A stretch of DNA of 64,000 bases, from NCBI GenBank assembly GCA_024349245.1, contig JALDNG010000004.1, positions 674,001 through 738,000 on the forward strand, read 5' to 3'. This stretch comes from Neodontobutis hainanensis (taxonomy: Eukaryota; Chordata; Actinopteri; Gobiiformes; Odontobutidae). Below, one piece after another: positions 1 through 13,700 of this stretch (position 1 is the stretch's first letter; every line of letters begins with the position of its first letter). The notes beneath the pieces were generated by a model. It did no database searches, had not been told where the DNA came from, and saw nothing but the letters and a program-made list of their open reading frames with translations. The translations under genes and the position numbers were made by a program.

Positions 1-126
1 TGTACCGGTGTATCTAAAGCTCCGGCAGGTCCTGGAGCACGTCTCTCAACAGAGTGACAGTCATTACCAAAGGATCCTGACCAGTCTGGCAGAAGTGGCT
101 ACAACCAATGGACACAAGCTCCTCAG
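1..126 (+). CDS. hace1: hace1 exon A (partial, window edge)
   Basis: Reads VYLKLRQVLEHVSQQ...SLAEVATTNGHKLL in the frame starting at base 2; donor GTACAT at 127. It ends in phase 2 (AG of a Ser codon). This is the region following the ankyrin repeats. The true 5' end of the exon is not visible, and may lie within the first bases or beyond the window edge. Confidence 0.93.
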
Positions 127-1714
127 GTACATTCACACATTTTGGTTTACTCTAGTTATTTCTATCTCACGCTTTTTAGTCTGACCCCTTCAGTCAGGGA
201 TTATATGTCACTAAACCATGGATCCAAAAAAAGTTTTTAATTGTGTTGCAAAACTGTTTCTTTCATGCATTTAATGGAAAAAAATAAAAATAAACACTGC
301 TTTTAGAAAAATCAGGGTCAAGATGAGAAGTGTAAGGAACTGCAATAAACAAAGATTCATCAGAAGGATACTATAAGAGAACCAAAGCATGATGCTAATG
401 AACAAAATAGCATTAAATGTGAATTAAAGAATATTTAAATGATTAAAAATGACCAAAACAGCTACAGAGTCTTTCTGGATCTACACTTTCAGGGTGCCTG
501 GGTCTCAGTGGGGCACTGGACTTCTCCCCATTTATTGATCTCCCCAATTTTGATTTATTTTTATTTTGTTCTAGTAGACGATGTGAAAGTGTCTCCTCTT
601 ATTGTATTATGCCTCCTATTTGTAGTGTTTTTTAAGGCTGAAACAGAAACAATGTGGTAAAGTAATATAATGCTTTTTTCCTCTTTTTGTTCCATCCACA
701 TCCATCAAATACAGTTCACATGCACCTTTCATGATCTTTTTTTCCGTTTCCTCATCAGTTTGTCCAGCAGTTATGAGGCTCAGATGAAGAGTCTGCTGAG
801 AATCGTTCGTATTTTCTGCCACGTCTTTCGCCTGGGACCGTCTTCTCCGAACAACGGCAACGACATGGGCTACAACGGTAACAAGACGCCTCGGAGCCAG
901 GTCTTTAAGGTCTGTACCCCTCACAACAATTACATAACTTTTTGTTTTTACCTCGAGGTTTGACTTTGTTTTTTTCCTCCTCAAACAAAACGTTATTGGT
1001 TTCAGATGCAAGCAAAACCGATGGAGGCACAGACAGATGAGTGTGTGTCCACAGGCTCGACAGCTTTAGATGTGAGATATTTAACACTGGATAACAACTA
1101 ATGCATGAGAAAATGACTCACAATGATCAAAGGAGCAGGTTTTTGGGAACGTCTTGCTTCAGGTGGCGATGTGGTGGCTGTGATTTGCTTGAGCACTAAC
1201 TGAAAATCTCAAACTGAAGGAGTTCTGAATTAATCTTTTGTGGGAAGAAGATGTATTTATTTTCTAAGCAAACCAGAGACGCGAGTGCTTTATGGTTTGA
1301 TATGTTACAGGATTTTCCAGTTTATAAAGTATTAGTACAGAATATTTAGTATTAACCTTTTTTTAAGGTACACAGCATTTTGTCCCTGATCCAAGTGACT
1401 CGGAAGAAACCCTCTCTGAAGGTTTGGTTCACGTAGATTTCAAATGTAGAGAGATCCTTTAAATTTGTATTTGTACTATTTTATAACTCCCAACGTTAAA
1501 CTGTTGTGGGTCCAGAACTGAGAAGTTTCACTGCGCTTTTGGTTTTTAATGTACAACTGTGAAGTCTTAGCTTTGACAGTTTAAATGTCCTTTATTACCT
1601 ACGGTCCACCCTTCATTTACACTTTATGTGAACCAAGTCTTTCAAAGTAAACTCTCATTCTCAGAGCATCTTCAGTTTTGGGAATATTTTAGACAGGCCT
1701 TTATTTATTTTACT

Positions 1715-1754
<40 letters not shown>

Positions 1755-4700
1755 ATTCATTCCACAAGGAAGGAAATCTGACCAAGACCAGGTCTAGGAC
1801 TCGACCAAACATTTAACCAGGACTGAAACAGGACTGGAGCAGGACTAAGGCAGGACTGTTGCGGGACTGGAGCAGGACTAAGGCAGGACTGGAGCAGGAC
1901 TAAGGCAGGACTGGAGCAGGACTGGAGCAGGACTAAGGCAGGACTGGAGCAGGACGGGAACAGGACTAAGGCAGGACTAAGGCAGGACTAAGGCAGGACT
2001 GGAGCGGGACTGGAGCGGGACTGGAGCAGGACTAGACCGGGACTAGACCGGGACTAGACCGGGACTACACCGGGACTAGACCGGGACTACACCCGGACTA
2101 CACCGGGACTACACCGGGACTACACCGGGACTAGACCAGGACTAGACCAGGACTTGACCGGGACTAGACCGGGACTAGACCGGGACTAGACCGGGACTAG
2201 ACCAGGACTAGACCAGGACTAGACCGGGACTAGACCGGGACTAGACCGGGACTAGACCGGGACTAGACCAGAACTACAACGGGACTAGACCAGGACTAGA
2301 CCAGGACTAGACCGGGACTAGACCGGGACTAGACCGGGACTAGACCGGGACTACACCGGGACTACACCGGGACTAGACCGGGACTAGACCGGGACTACAC
2401 TGGGACTAGACCGGGACTAGACCGGGACTAGACCGGGACTAGACCAGAACTACACCGGGACTAGACCAGGACTACACCGGGACTAGACCAGGACTAGACC
2501 AGGACTAGACCAGGACTAGACCAGAACTACACCAGGACTACACCAGGACTAGACCAGTCCTTGACTGTGCTGTCTGTCTGTGTGTGCAGCCTCTGGAGCT
2601 GCTGTGGCACTCTCTGGACGAGTGGCTGGTGCTCATTTCCACCGAACTGGACCGGACCAAGAAAAACCCCTTGTCGTCGTCGTCCAGCAGCGAGATCGCC
2701 TCCCTGCTGCTCAAACAGAGAGAGGTCGACCACTCGGGATCTCCGCCCAAACTGCCCACGTCGCTGGACCCTCAGATCGTCATGGAAACGGAGGCGCGCG
2801 TCGACGGGGAGGACGTGATCTCGATGACGGCGAACAGACTGAGCGCCGTGATCCAGGCCTTTTACATGTGCTGCTCCTGTCAGATGCCCCAGGGGTAAGT
2901 CTGGGCCGGTCCGTGTGAGTCTTGTTTCCTCTGGGGGGGGTCAGGTATGGGTTTGGTTCGGTTCAGTAACCGTTCAGAGGCTTGTGTTTCCTCTGTGCTG
3001 TGATATTTACTGTTTAATGTCACACTTTAACTCAGTGAACACGATAAATGTAGTGTTTAAATTCACGAAGCGAGAGCAAAACAACTGTAAGTCTGTTTAA
3101 ATCTGTTTAAACACCTTTTTTTTAAAGTGGCCCACACACTTGGGACCACTAAGTGTTGTGGTAAAATTAAAGTTCTTTATATGTTCAGAAAATATAACCT
3201 TGTTTAATTAAGTAATTAATTTATTTTGCACATAAATGAGAAATACAGTGAACATTTACAGTGATATATTAAACAGTGGAGGCCATAAAACCTAACGGGG
3301 CATATTTTAAAGCCTCCACCGTCAAAGATTGGACACACATTTAATTACTTTTTGAGCAATAAACAAGATAAAAAAAAAATATACACTTCTAGAATAAATG
3401 AGATTTTACCAAATACTGTTTTAAAAATTGTATTATTATATTTATTATTATTGTTTATACATATATTATAACATTTAACACAATGCATATGCTAACACAC
3501 GCTTGAATAAAGGTTTCTGGCTTAATCTTAATCATACCGTGAGCAGAAATAGATGTGGTTTTATCATTGAAACGTCCAAGAACAACGTGGTTAAAGATGT
3601 GTTGAAATCAATGAAGGGTGAATGTTTTTTTTTAGCAAAAAACTATACTTTCATCCTTTTAACTGTTTAAGGGTCTGTAATTAAACACTATTACTTCATT
3701 AGTTGGGGCAGCAGTAGCTCAGTGGGTAGAGCAACCCTCGTCTTTCAACCCGAAGGTAGTTGGTTCGATTCCCACTCTCCCCACAGTTCATTCTGTCGTT
3801 GTGTCCTTGGGCAAGACACTTAACCCACCTTGCCTCCAGTGGCTGTAACACTGGTAATTACTGTAGAACAATGTAAGTCGCTTTGGATAAAAGCGTCAGC
3901 CAAATGAATAAATGTAAATGTAAATTACTCGTGCTTCTTTAACGGCTTTAGTCGGGCTTTCTACACATCCTCGAAACCTTTTAAATATTGTGTATATAAA
4001 GTATGAATAGTTTAAAATCTTGTAAAAGTTATCCAAATATTTGAGAAAAATGTTTAACCTATCTCACATGTTTATATTAATTATAGAAAATAAAATAAAG
4101 CGTAAGAGCATTATAGTAAGAACAGTCATTATACAGTTTAGTGATTTTAGATTTGGCATAATTGCATTAAGACTTGTTTTTTCTTGGAAAAGTGTTCTAT
4201 GAACCCGGAAAGCATAATATTATTAAACACACAATCTGCAATAATGTGGTTGAATATTGTGATGATGGAATGACCTGCGACAGTTGAACTGCCCTTTGGT
4301 TAAACATTTTATTGTTGAGTTACATAATTTCAAGACAATCAGAATAATTTTTTTTTTATTTTGGCATGTTGGTGCAAAACAAAGAATAAAGTTACAGCAA
4401 ATAATAATAATAATAATACAAAAAAAAAGATAAACACTATAAGATACAAAAAAAAATTGATCTACCAAGAATTTACAAATAATAGACACAATAACGTCAG
4501 GTAAGATGCATGAACGTTAGTGCAGAAAAGTCTAGAGTTTGTCTTTTATTTTTGTGTTCATTTATTTTGAGAAACAAATGCTCAGCAGAAACATTGTGTC
4601 ATTTAAACCATCGTCACAATGAGGATATTTTTATGTTGCGATAGATTGTGCAGTGTTGTTTCTTCAGGCACCATTTTCTCGTATTGACTCTGAATCGTCT

Positions 4701-7700
4701 CTCTTTTCTCTCTCAGGATGACATCGCCGCACTTCATCGAGTTTGTGTGCAGGCACGACGAGGTGCTGAAGTGTTTTGTCACCAGGTGCGTCCGTGCTGT
4801 CCCTGCCGTTCATCACAGCGGCCCCTCACTGTTCACCGAGGGGCTCCGTATCGATCTGAAAACTACCGCTTCCCTTTCACTTTATCGCACTCTTACTTTC
4901 TTTTACTCGTCTCTTCTTCTTCTAGGAATCCAAAGATTATTTTCCACCACTTTCACTTCCTGCTGGAGTGTCCCGAGCTGATGTCACGCTTCATGCACAT
5001 CATTAAAGGCCAGGTGAGACACGAGAGGGATGAGATTTACTTTCATTGAGCTGCTCCACTTTCCCACGTTTTAGGGACTCGCTTGTTAAGTTCTGCTTGT
5101 GTTTTTTGCAGCGTGGACAGTGTTTGAATTAAAAAAGGAAAGTGTTTAAAACCAGTAACAGCTGTTGATAATAGACACTAACTTTGCGCAGCATTTAGCA
5201 TCTTTTCTCTAAAAATATGAGTTATTTTAACAAGAAAAAGACAATGCTTTACTCCAGTGATGGAACTAAATGCCAGTGGGTTCCCAGAGTAGTACGATGC
5301 TTTTTGGGGATGCTTCAGAGACGTATTTGTAAAAGAAACCTCGACTTAGAGAAAATAGCCAGTTTGGTTTGAAGATGCTACAAAGTCAAAGCATAAAAAC
5401 TATAAAAAAACATTTTTGTAATATAAAACCATTACCAATACCAAAATCGTTATTTAACACAACGCTTCAACCATTTGAGCTGTCTAATTATTGAATACAA
5501 TTAGATATTAGGTGTTAGACCAGTATTAGATGAAACGGGTTTAAAACAAACTAGTCTTTTCTCACTTTTTGATGAGGCTCACCAAACTAACAAATGTTAA
5601 AAAAAGAAAAAGTGATTTTAAAGCCCTGCCTTAATGTTTGAGTTGTTGGTGAAATACAAAAAGGATACAATACATCCCATAAACCTGGCAACCCCAGTTC
5701 AGTGATACCATCGTTCTGTGATATTCTTCCTCAAGGCCCAGTAAAAAATAAACAAATACTAAGACCATTACATTAATTACATACATTATTTCCATTAGTT
5801 TGCTTTACCAAACTTTACACTACAATTTTAGCCATTATGTAAAGCTTCCTAACAATGACCCTTCACCTTATTCTTTCTGAAGCTAGAGTCAGAGTTGGTT
5901 CAGAAGTTTCTGCTGTTTTTCCGAGATTCTCTCTGTTTTTATTGTTTGTCTTAAAGGGATTTATGGAAAGTGACTTTGAATGTCCCCTGTCTCTGCCGCA
6001 GATCGTTTACCGCCGTTACAGTCGTGCTGATAACACATGTTTTTAGTTCTTTTTATGCAGCTCCATAAATTTTAAGCGCTGCAGTGACTTCTGTGCCGTT
6101 CACTCACTGTTCTTCTTCTTTATATTTGAGCTGCGCCGTTCGGGCCTCGTTATTCGTGGATTACGGCCCGCCTGGGACTAACCTCTTGTTTTAATTACAG
6201 ACTTTAACCCGCTGAATTTGATTTCATATCCTGATTCTTCTCTCGGTTCGCCCTGCAGCCCCGGTAGGAAGAGTTTTTCTCACCGCTCCACACTCTACCT
6301 CCGAGCGCTTCGCAGAACAAAAGCATACATTATGTAAATCGGCCTGGGCTCATCTCTGTTTTACAGCCGAGTATTTCACAACTGAAGGCTCCCTGACAGT
6401 CTGAAGAGTTGAAAGCACAAAGAAAAGTGGTAATTAGTTTAGGGAAGTGCTGTGCAATGTGTAATGTGGGTTTTTCTTTCGCAGCCTTTCAAGGATCGCT
6501 GTGAGTGGTTCTACGAGCATCTGCTGGCAGGACAACCGGACTCAGACATGGTTCACAGGCCGGTCAACGAGAACGACATCCTGCTTATACACAGAGGTAC
6601 TTTTTAAATACAGGAACAATAGTCACAAATAACAGTGTGTTCCTAGTCCTATCCCAGGGTTCAAGCAGGGTCTTAAATTAGATAGTGTTGAAGCCAAAAT
6701 GATTATAATTATTAAGTTATTTAAACGTATTGGCCATGGTTGGGCAGTGTAGACAGAACTTGTGCTGTTGGTGAGGTTAAAGTCAAAGTGGTATCTCGAC
6801 TGTTACACAAATATGGAACTTTAGTTCCAGTAAATGTAACAGAGTAAATCTTTTATAAACTCTAGAAAAGTGTGGCTGTAATGAGAAGATTTTTCCAATA
6901 TCATTATTTGTGTGGTGTGATAAGATTTCTTCTGGAAAGTTGGACAACATGAATTGTTTCCCTCTGTCGGGCTCTTACTCTAATTTGATTAAAAATCCTA
7001 CTAAAATCCTACAAAACACTGTCACTAAGAGAAAATAGATGCAGGGTATATGACTTGTACTGACACCAAAGGGAAAACAGATTTTTTTCTCTGTGTAGGT
7101 GTCTATTTCTCAGTGACGCAAAGTCCTAGGATTTTTTATTTTATTATTATTAAATATGGCTTAATTGTTATAGTTATAGCATCTCAATTTTCACATTTCA
7201 CTGTTGGAATAGTTGATCTACCGTAACATTTTGTCCCAGAATCCATATTCAGGAGCAGCTGTGAGATGGTTTCCAAATCCACCAACGAGAAACTCAAACA
7301 AGGCATCGCAGTGCGTTTTCACGGCGAGGAGGGCATGGTGAGTTTCTTCAGACTGGAGCTCTAACCCACAGGAGAATCTTGTGGTTCACTGTTACAACTC
7401 TGTGTGTCTCTGGTCCAGGGCCAAGGAGTGGTTCGGGAGTGGTTTGACATTTTGTCCAGCGAGATCATCAACCCGGACTACGCTCTGTTCACTCAGTCAG
7501 CTGATGGTGTGTGCAAAGCTTCATTATGGATTTACTTCAAGAAGTGTTACAATAATTACTCAGCATTATATCATCTGATAAAAAGAATAATTTTAGAGCT
7601 TTATACAGATTATTTAAGCCCTTTTACTGTACTTTGTAAGGATAGTACTATTTTTAAAACGTTTCTGATAACCACAATTAGAAGAGCATGAATATATTGT

Positions 7701-10700
7701 ATGTATCAACAAACTTAACCACAATAAATGTGTTAAGTCCAATAGGTCCTCTGCTAATTATTGTAAAATAAGGTTATGTTTTTGGATCCTAAATAGTTAT
7801 TTAAATTAATTCTGTAGTAGAATGAAGTCCAGTTTGTGGCTCTTACATGAATATTTTTAACATAAAATGCTTATGAGTCTGTTTTTTTGATCCACAGGAA
7901 CCACTTTTCAGCCGAACAGTAACTCGTTTGTGAACCCAGACCACTTGAACTACTTCACATTCGCCGGACAGATCCTGGGCCTGGCTCTTTATCACCGACA
8001 GCTCGTCAACATCTACTTTACCCGCTCCTTCTACAAACACATCCTCGGTATTAAAAACGGCTACAGCTACGAGAGAGCCTAGAAAATGTTGGACAAAGTC
8101 TGTTTAACTGCTGACAATAAACTGCTTCAAACAGGTTTAAAGGGCTCCGGTGTGAGAACAACACCAACTCCAGGATTTCTGTTCTGCTTTGACATAGTAC
8201 AGCCGGAGTTTAATACTTAAGAGTTTTTTGAATAATAAAAGCGATGCGTTTCTGTCACTCAGTCCCTTCCTTTATTCGCAGAAAACAGAATTATCAAACG
8301 CTCCCTCTGTGGTGGTCTCGTACTAAAGTGAATGTCTCATTACTGATAGAGAACAGGGAATCTCAGTCATTTGCTTTGGGAAAGAGGCCAAATTATCAAA
8401 TTTTGCTCTGCAATGGTCCTTGGTCTAGAGACCAGAGAAAGTTGGCCTGTTACTTTATAATGAGTCAGGATTAAACTAAATGTTGCATCCACTGTTTGTA
8501 GCTTATTGTTGTCACAGAAACGTGTGGTTTGGTAAAACTTGGGTCTGTTCCCTTTTTTAAACAACTGTTTGGAAAAGAAAAAATTAACAAGGCTAAAAAC
8601 CTGAATAAAACGACAGACACACTGCTACTTAAGTTTAAAAATAGTTTCTTTGTGTGTATTTATGTCTTTATTTGAAAATTCATACAATCTTTTTTTTTTT
8701 TTTTACCTGCAATAATAGCCTTAAATTCCATTGTAAGTGGCATTAAGGTATAAAATAATCTTAAATTACACAAGACCAAACCTGGAGCACCCTGTATGTA
8801 GATGTTTCTTGTGTCCCTCTCTTTATTACCATCACTGGGTTAATTGAGCATTTCTATTTTCTACAGGAATCCCAGTAAACTACCAGGACGTGTCCTCTAT
8901 CGACCCGGAATACGCCAAAAACCTGCAGTGGATCCTGGACAACGACATCAGTGACCTGGGCCTGGAGCTGACGTTCTCTGTGGAGACGGATGTGTTTGGA
9001 GCCATGGAGGAAGTGCCGCTGAAACCAGGAGGAACCAGTATCCTCGTCACTCAGGACAATAAGGTAAGATAACACCGTTTCAGCCGTTACTCTCTAACGT
9101 GTGATTGTGTTTTTAAATGTGGTCTGGAGTAAATGGATTCTGAATCAAAATATTGCATGTAGTATCTTGAAGGTGTAAAAACTAGAGATGAAAACATAAT
9201 ATTAACAATTGTCCTCACTTACATTTACATTTATTCATTTAGCAGACGCTTTTATCTGTGGAGAGTGGGAATCGAACCGCCTACCTTCAGGTTGAAGGAC
9301 AACCACTCTACCCATGAGCCACTGTGCACCACTTTTTGTCTTTAAAGCCAAATCTGGAGCATAATAGTGGTCCACGGGCCAATAAAACCCATCTGAGAAT
9401 AGATATAATGATACAAATACAGGTATTATGTTTTAGGTTTAACTTCTGGTGAGCCAATAAATGAATGTAGACTAACCTTGTGCCTGGTTGAAAGTAATGA
9501 AAAAGGCCTGGTTTTATTTGTCCCATACTTTCCTTTTTGATTTAATTCATAAATACACAACAGTATTGGACTATTGTACTACATTGGACTACAGTATTTT
9601 TGGACCAATTCTGGTTTATTTGGTTCATTCCTACTCACTAATCAAGTCAAATGGGGAAAAAAAGAAGAAACTATAACAGATAACTATTGGTAATATCTAC
9701 TTGTTGACATTAGACAGCACATTTGTACAAACCACATTTATTTATATAATTTAACTCTTCTAAATCTAAAAGCACTACTTCGTTTTGAGCTGTTGAAAAG
9801 TGAAGAAACATATCTGATTATGCACTTATCCTGGCTGCTTTGCATTTTCTAAAATATAACTCAAAACAAAATGGAGTCTCCTGCTTAAATTATTTTCTCT
9901 CCACTTTAAAAGCATCGAGCCGTTCTTGTGGACTTAAAAGTTTTTGATATTTTTGCAGTGCAGTGCTGCATCGCTGCGGCTGACGCTGGCGTTAATGACC
10001 AGCTTAAGTCCCCCTCTCGTAAACTCATCCATAGTTGGTCTCCTATGAGCGATTGATCTGCCTCCCGCAGCTTTTTTACCACTAACTGGGCCTAATTAGA
10101 GAGTGCACTGCTGCCGTCCTGCTCTAGATGGCACTGTCCTCTAAAGCAGGAGGCAGCCTGAAGGGAGTCCTGTGAAAATACAAGTCCAGCATGCAGAATG
10201 TAATGGTCTTTTTCTGGTCAAAATGCATTCTAGTTAGCTTTTAAACTAACTTTACAGCTCTACTTGTGTCTGATGTGTAGTGTTGAAGGAGTATCATTGT
10301 CTTGTCGGTTTTTATTGTGTACTCTTGTGGTTTATACTGCTCTTATGGTAAAGTTTAACTTGCCTTAAACACAAGATGGTCCAGTAATTGTCACTCCCTG
10401 ACAGTCACTTTCCCAGTATTAGGCGTGTTTTTAGACTTTAATGTGCGTCTTCTTCTCTCAGGCTGAGTACGTCCAGTTGGTGACGGAGCTGAGGATGACG
10501 AGGGCCATTCAGCCTCAGATAAACGCCTTCCTGCAGGGCTTCCACACCTTCATCCCTCCATCACTCATCCAGCTGTTCGACGAGTATGAACTGGTGAGTG
10601 TCTGGTGTTCCAACAGATTTAAAGTGTTATTTTTTACTTGTGCACGGTCTTTAAAATGAGTCAACACTGTGACTTGGACAAAACAGCTGTTTTTTCTTTT

Positions 10701-13700
10701 AATCTCCCTTCTTTTGGAAGGAATGTGTGATTTGGGATTTGCTCTATTCGGGGAGGTGGTTAAAAATATTATTCAAGAGCCAAACAATGTTTTGATAGTT
10801 ATTTCCAGCTGTTCAGTGCCTTAAATGCAATATTCTCACACCATTGCCACTTTTAATATGTAATGCTCATATTGTACAGAAAGAAAAGTATGTTTCAAAA
10901 GTTTCAGGGTTATTTATCCCCCTCACTTTTTTCTATAATCGTTGATGCACATTTTAATCGAGACTCAGCTGGCTGTGGGATACTGACACAGTCATATGTC
11001 CTTTGTAAACCCAGGAAAAAGGAAAGAGTTTTTGGCTCATTGAGTTTGTGGAATTTAACCTGAAACGCTAAAAATAATTTCAGATAAAGGCTGCTATGAA
11101 TAAAGACTGCTTGATAAAATAGGTTGATAGTAGATTATTTGAGGTTTAATTGGGGATTACTGAAGTTATTTTAAATTAAAATGAGAAAAGGCTGTCGATG
11201 AAAGTTTATAAAAGAAATGTATTTATGTGATCAGAGATTGAGACCTGAAGCAGCTTTATATTCTATCTGTCACCTGTTCCCCCTCCACTGCGCTTGTCAC
11301 TCTGATGTAGCCATTGATTAGCCTCTGAAGCAGGGAGGGGGTGGGTCACCTTGAAGCCCCTCCCCCTTCACCTCCATCAGATGGATTTCTTTTCCTGTGT
11401 GTCGGCAGATCCCTGTGGATCAATAGTGTAGCGCTGATTCTCCCGCTCGGGACTTGTTGGACATGCCTTGGTCATGCTGTCATTGCTGGACCCTCGACAA
11501 ACAAAAACTAAACTAACTACAGCTGTTCAAGGCCTACTTTGAACAGGAACTGTGAAGATGGAAAAGCCAACACAAATGCTGGAAAAAAAAAACAATGTTA
11601 ATAACCATTTTTAGGCTAAAAACTTTGTTATTTTTAGAGAAGTAGCTTTCAGTTCCTGTTGGAAGAAGTCTTTACATCTTTAATTATTAATAGAAACCTT
11701 ATCTAAGCAATTCCGGACAGCCCTTCAGTAAGTTAAATGTCCAGTAATTATAAAACTAAAACTGTAATGAGTCACATTTTAACATAAAGATAGGTTAAGA
11801 TATCTTTAGATTCATTACACTTCTTTCTCGTGAGACATTATTGTGATGCAGAAATAGATATTGTGACATTTCTTAAAAGGCCACTAAAGGGTTATGACAG
11901 TTTTAAATTAGCAAAACCTATAAAGAACTGATGGACATTGTTCTATTTTAGACAAATAACAACAATCCACTTTTTTGTCAGACTAGTCTTTTAACTTGAG
12001 TTTAACAGAAATCACAATTGATTGTAAAAGAATGTTTGTATATCGCTGTGTCATGACTAGTTCTAGTGCAGCAGGGTCCAAAACAGACCAGACAGCCGTA
12101 ATGATGGCATCCTATTTTTTAAGAGACAGAATATATATTAATATATTGTGTTAAAACCAGTTTCAGATATACAATAGGACAATTTTTAATAGAAAATTAA
12201 AAACCCAGAGTCTTTGGACCAAGCCTCTAACATGGAACCTCTTGAACGGTCCTCGAGGAAGGGCGCCGCCATACGGCGAAATACGGCGAATTACAGTGAT
12301 ATACCTCCGTCCACCAGAGGGCAGGCTCCAAAAGTGGAAATATTAGGAGAAACCCAATGGCGACTTTACAAGTGTAAAAATCATGTTTACAGCCTGGTAC
12401 AAAAGATGGCTGTTGTCTCTAGACAACTCTGGGAGGGGGATTTTTGATTATTACGTTTGTTTATGCTATCTGAAAACTATTGTTTTCATATGGAGTAAAA
12501 GCCAAAAAGCCCGGATGTAACCACCATTTTATTGCCCTGTGGTAAAGACAATATCGGTAAATACGGGACCAATGGGCGGATTACATCCATGTTTATTTAC
12601 AATCTATGCTTGGGACGTAAAGAGCTCTATACAATTAGTTTCATGTACTTTGGCTTGTTTATATCGATATGATGTGACATGAATATTAGTTATGCATCAC
12701 ACGACAGTTATTGCAGTGTTAACAAAGAAGAAAATCTGTCTTTTTGTTTGGCCTCTAAATGGATATTGTCAGTACAATTATAAAGATAAGGCCAATAATC
12801 AGGACATATTGGTAGGATAAAAGTGCTTGCCCTTTTGTGCTTTATGCCCTAAATTAGATTTTGAACATGTAGGTATTTCTGTAAATATGCAGATTTGTCA
12901 AAGGTATGCGAGACATTTATATCCATATTTTATGTAAGTTAATTTGTGACTGTTGTATGTGTGTCTGCAGGAGCTGCTGCTGTCTGGGATGCCTGAGATC
13001 GATGTTCAGGACTGGTACAAGAACACAGAGTACACCAGCGGCTACGACACTCAGGACCCGGTCGTTCAGGTGGGCCCCTCCTTTCATCCATCCATGACCT
13101 TGTTGAGAATAGGTCAAGTCCAAAACCAGATTATAAAGAAAATATAATGCAAGACTTACATCTACTCCACAGGCCAGACATTTATTTTGTAGGATTATGT
13201 TAGAAACTAATCAAACCACTTTGGGCGCACCTTTAAATTCAATCTGCTTTATCTCTTTAGCTGTTTTTTTCTGTATCTTATAAGCTACATATACTTCACT
13301 GCTATTCGCTCAGAGACAATCCAGAGTCTTTTCTACCTCACTGACACATTTTAAACACAGATTTTCTCCAGCAAAGCCTTTTTTAACCTCAAACCGATGC
13401 TCGAAGTCATAATATCCAGATTATAGCATTCATTTTTATGTGTTCAGTGGTTCTGGGAGGTGGTCCAAAGTCTGACCCAAGAGGAACGTATCCTGTTGCT
13501 ACAGTTTGTCACAGGAAGGTCAGTCTTTCTTTGTTTTATTCCTCTTAATTCCTGGTGTATTTTTGACAGTTTTTTTTGTCCCGGTTCAGCTCTAGAGTCC
13601 CTCACGGAGGCTTTGCGTTTCTGATGGGTGGAAGTGGTTTACAGAAGTTCACTATTGCTGCAGTGCCATATACCTCCAACCTACTGCCTACCTCCAGCAC

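Noticed and set aside
3705..3780. tRNA gene
   Set aside because: A- and B-box-like words are present but the stem pairing is incomplete and the sequence continues into SINE body and tail; same for the other copies.
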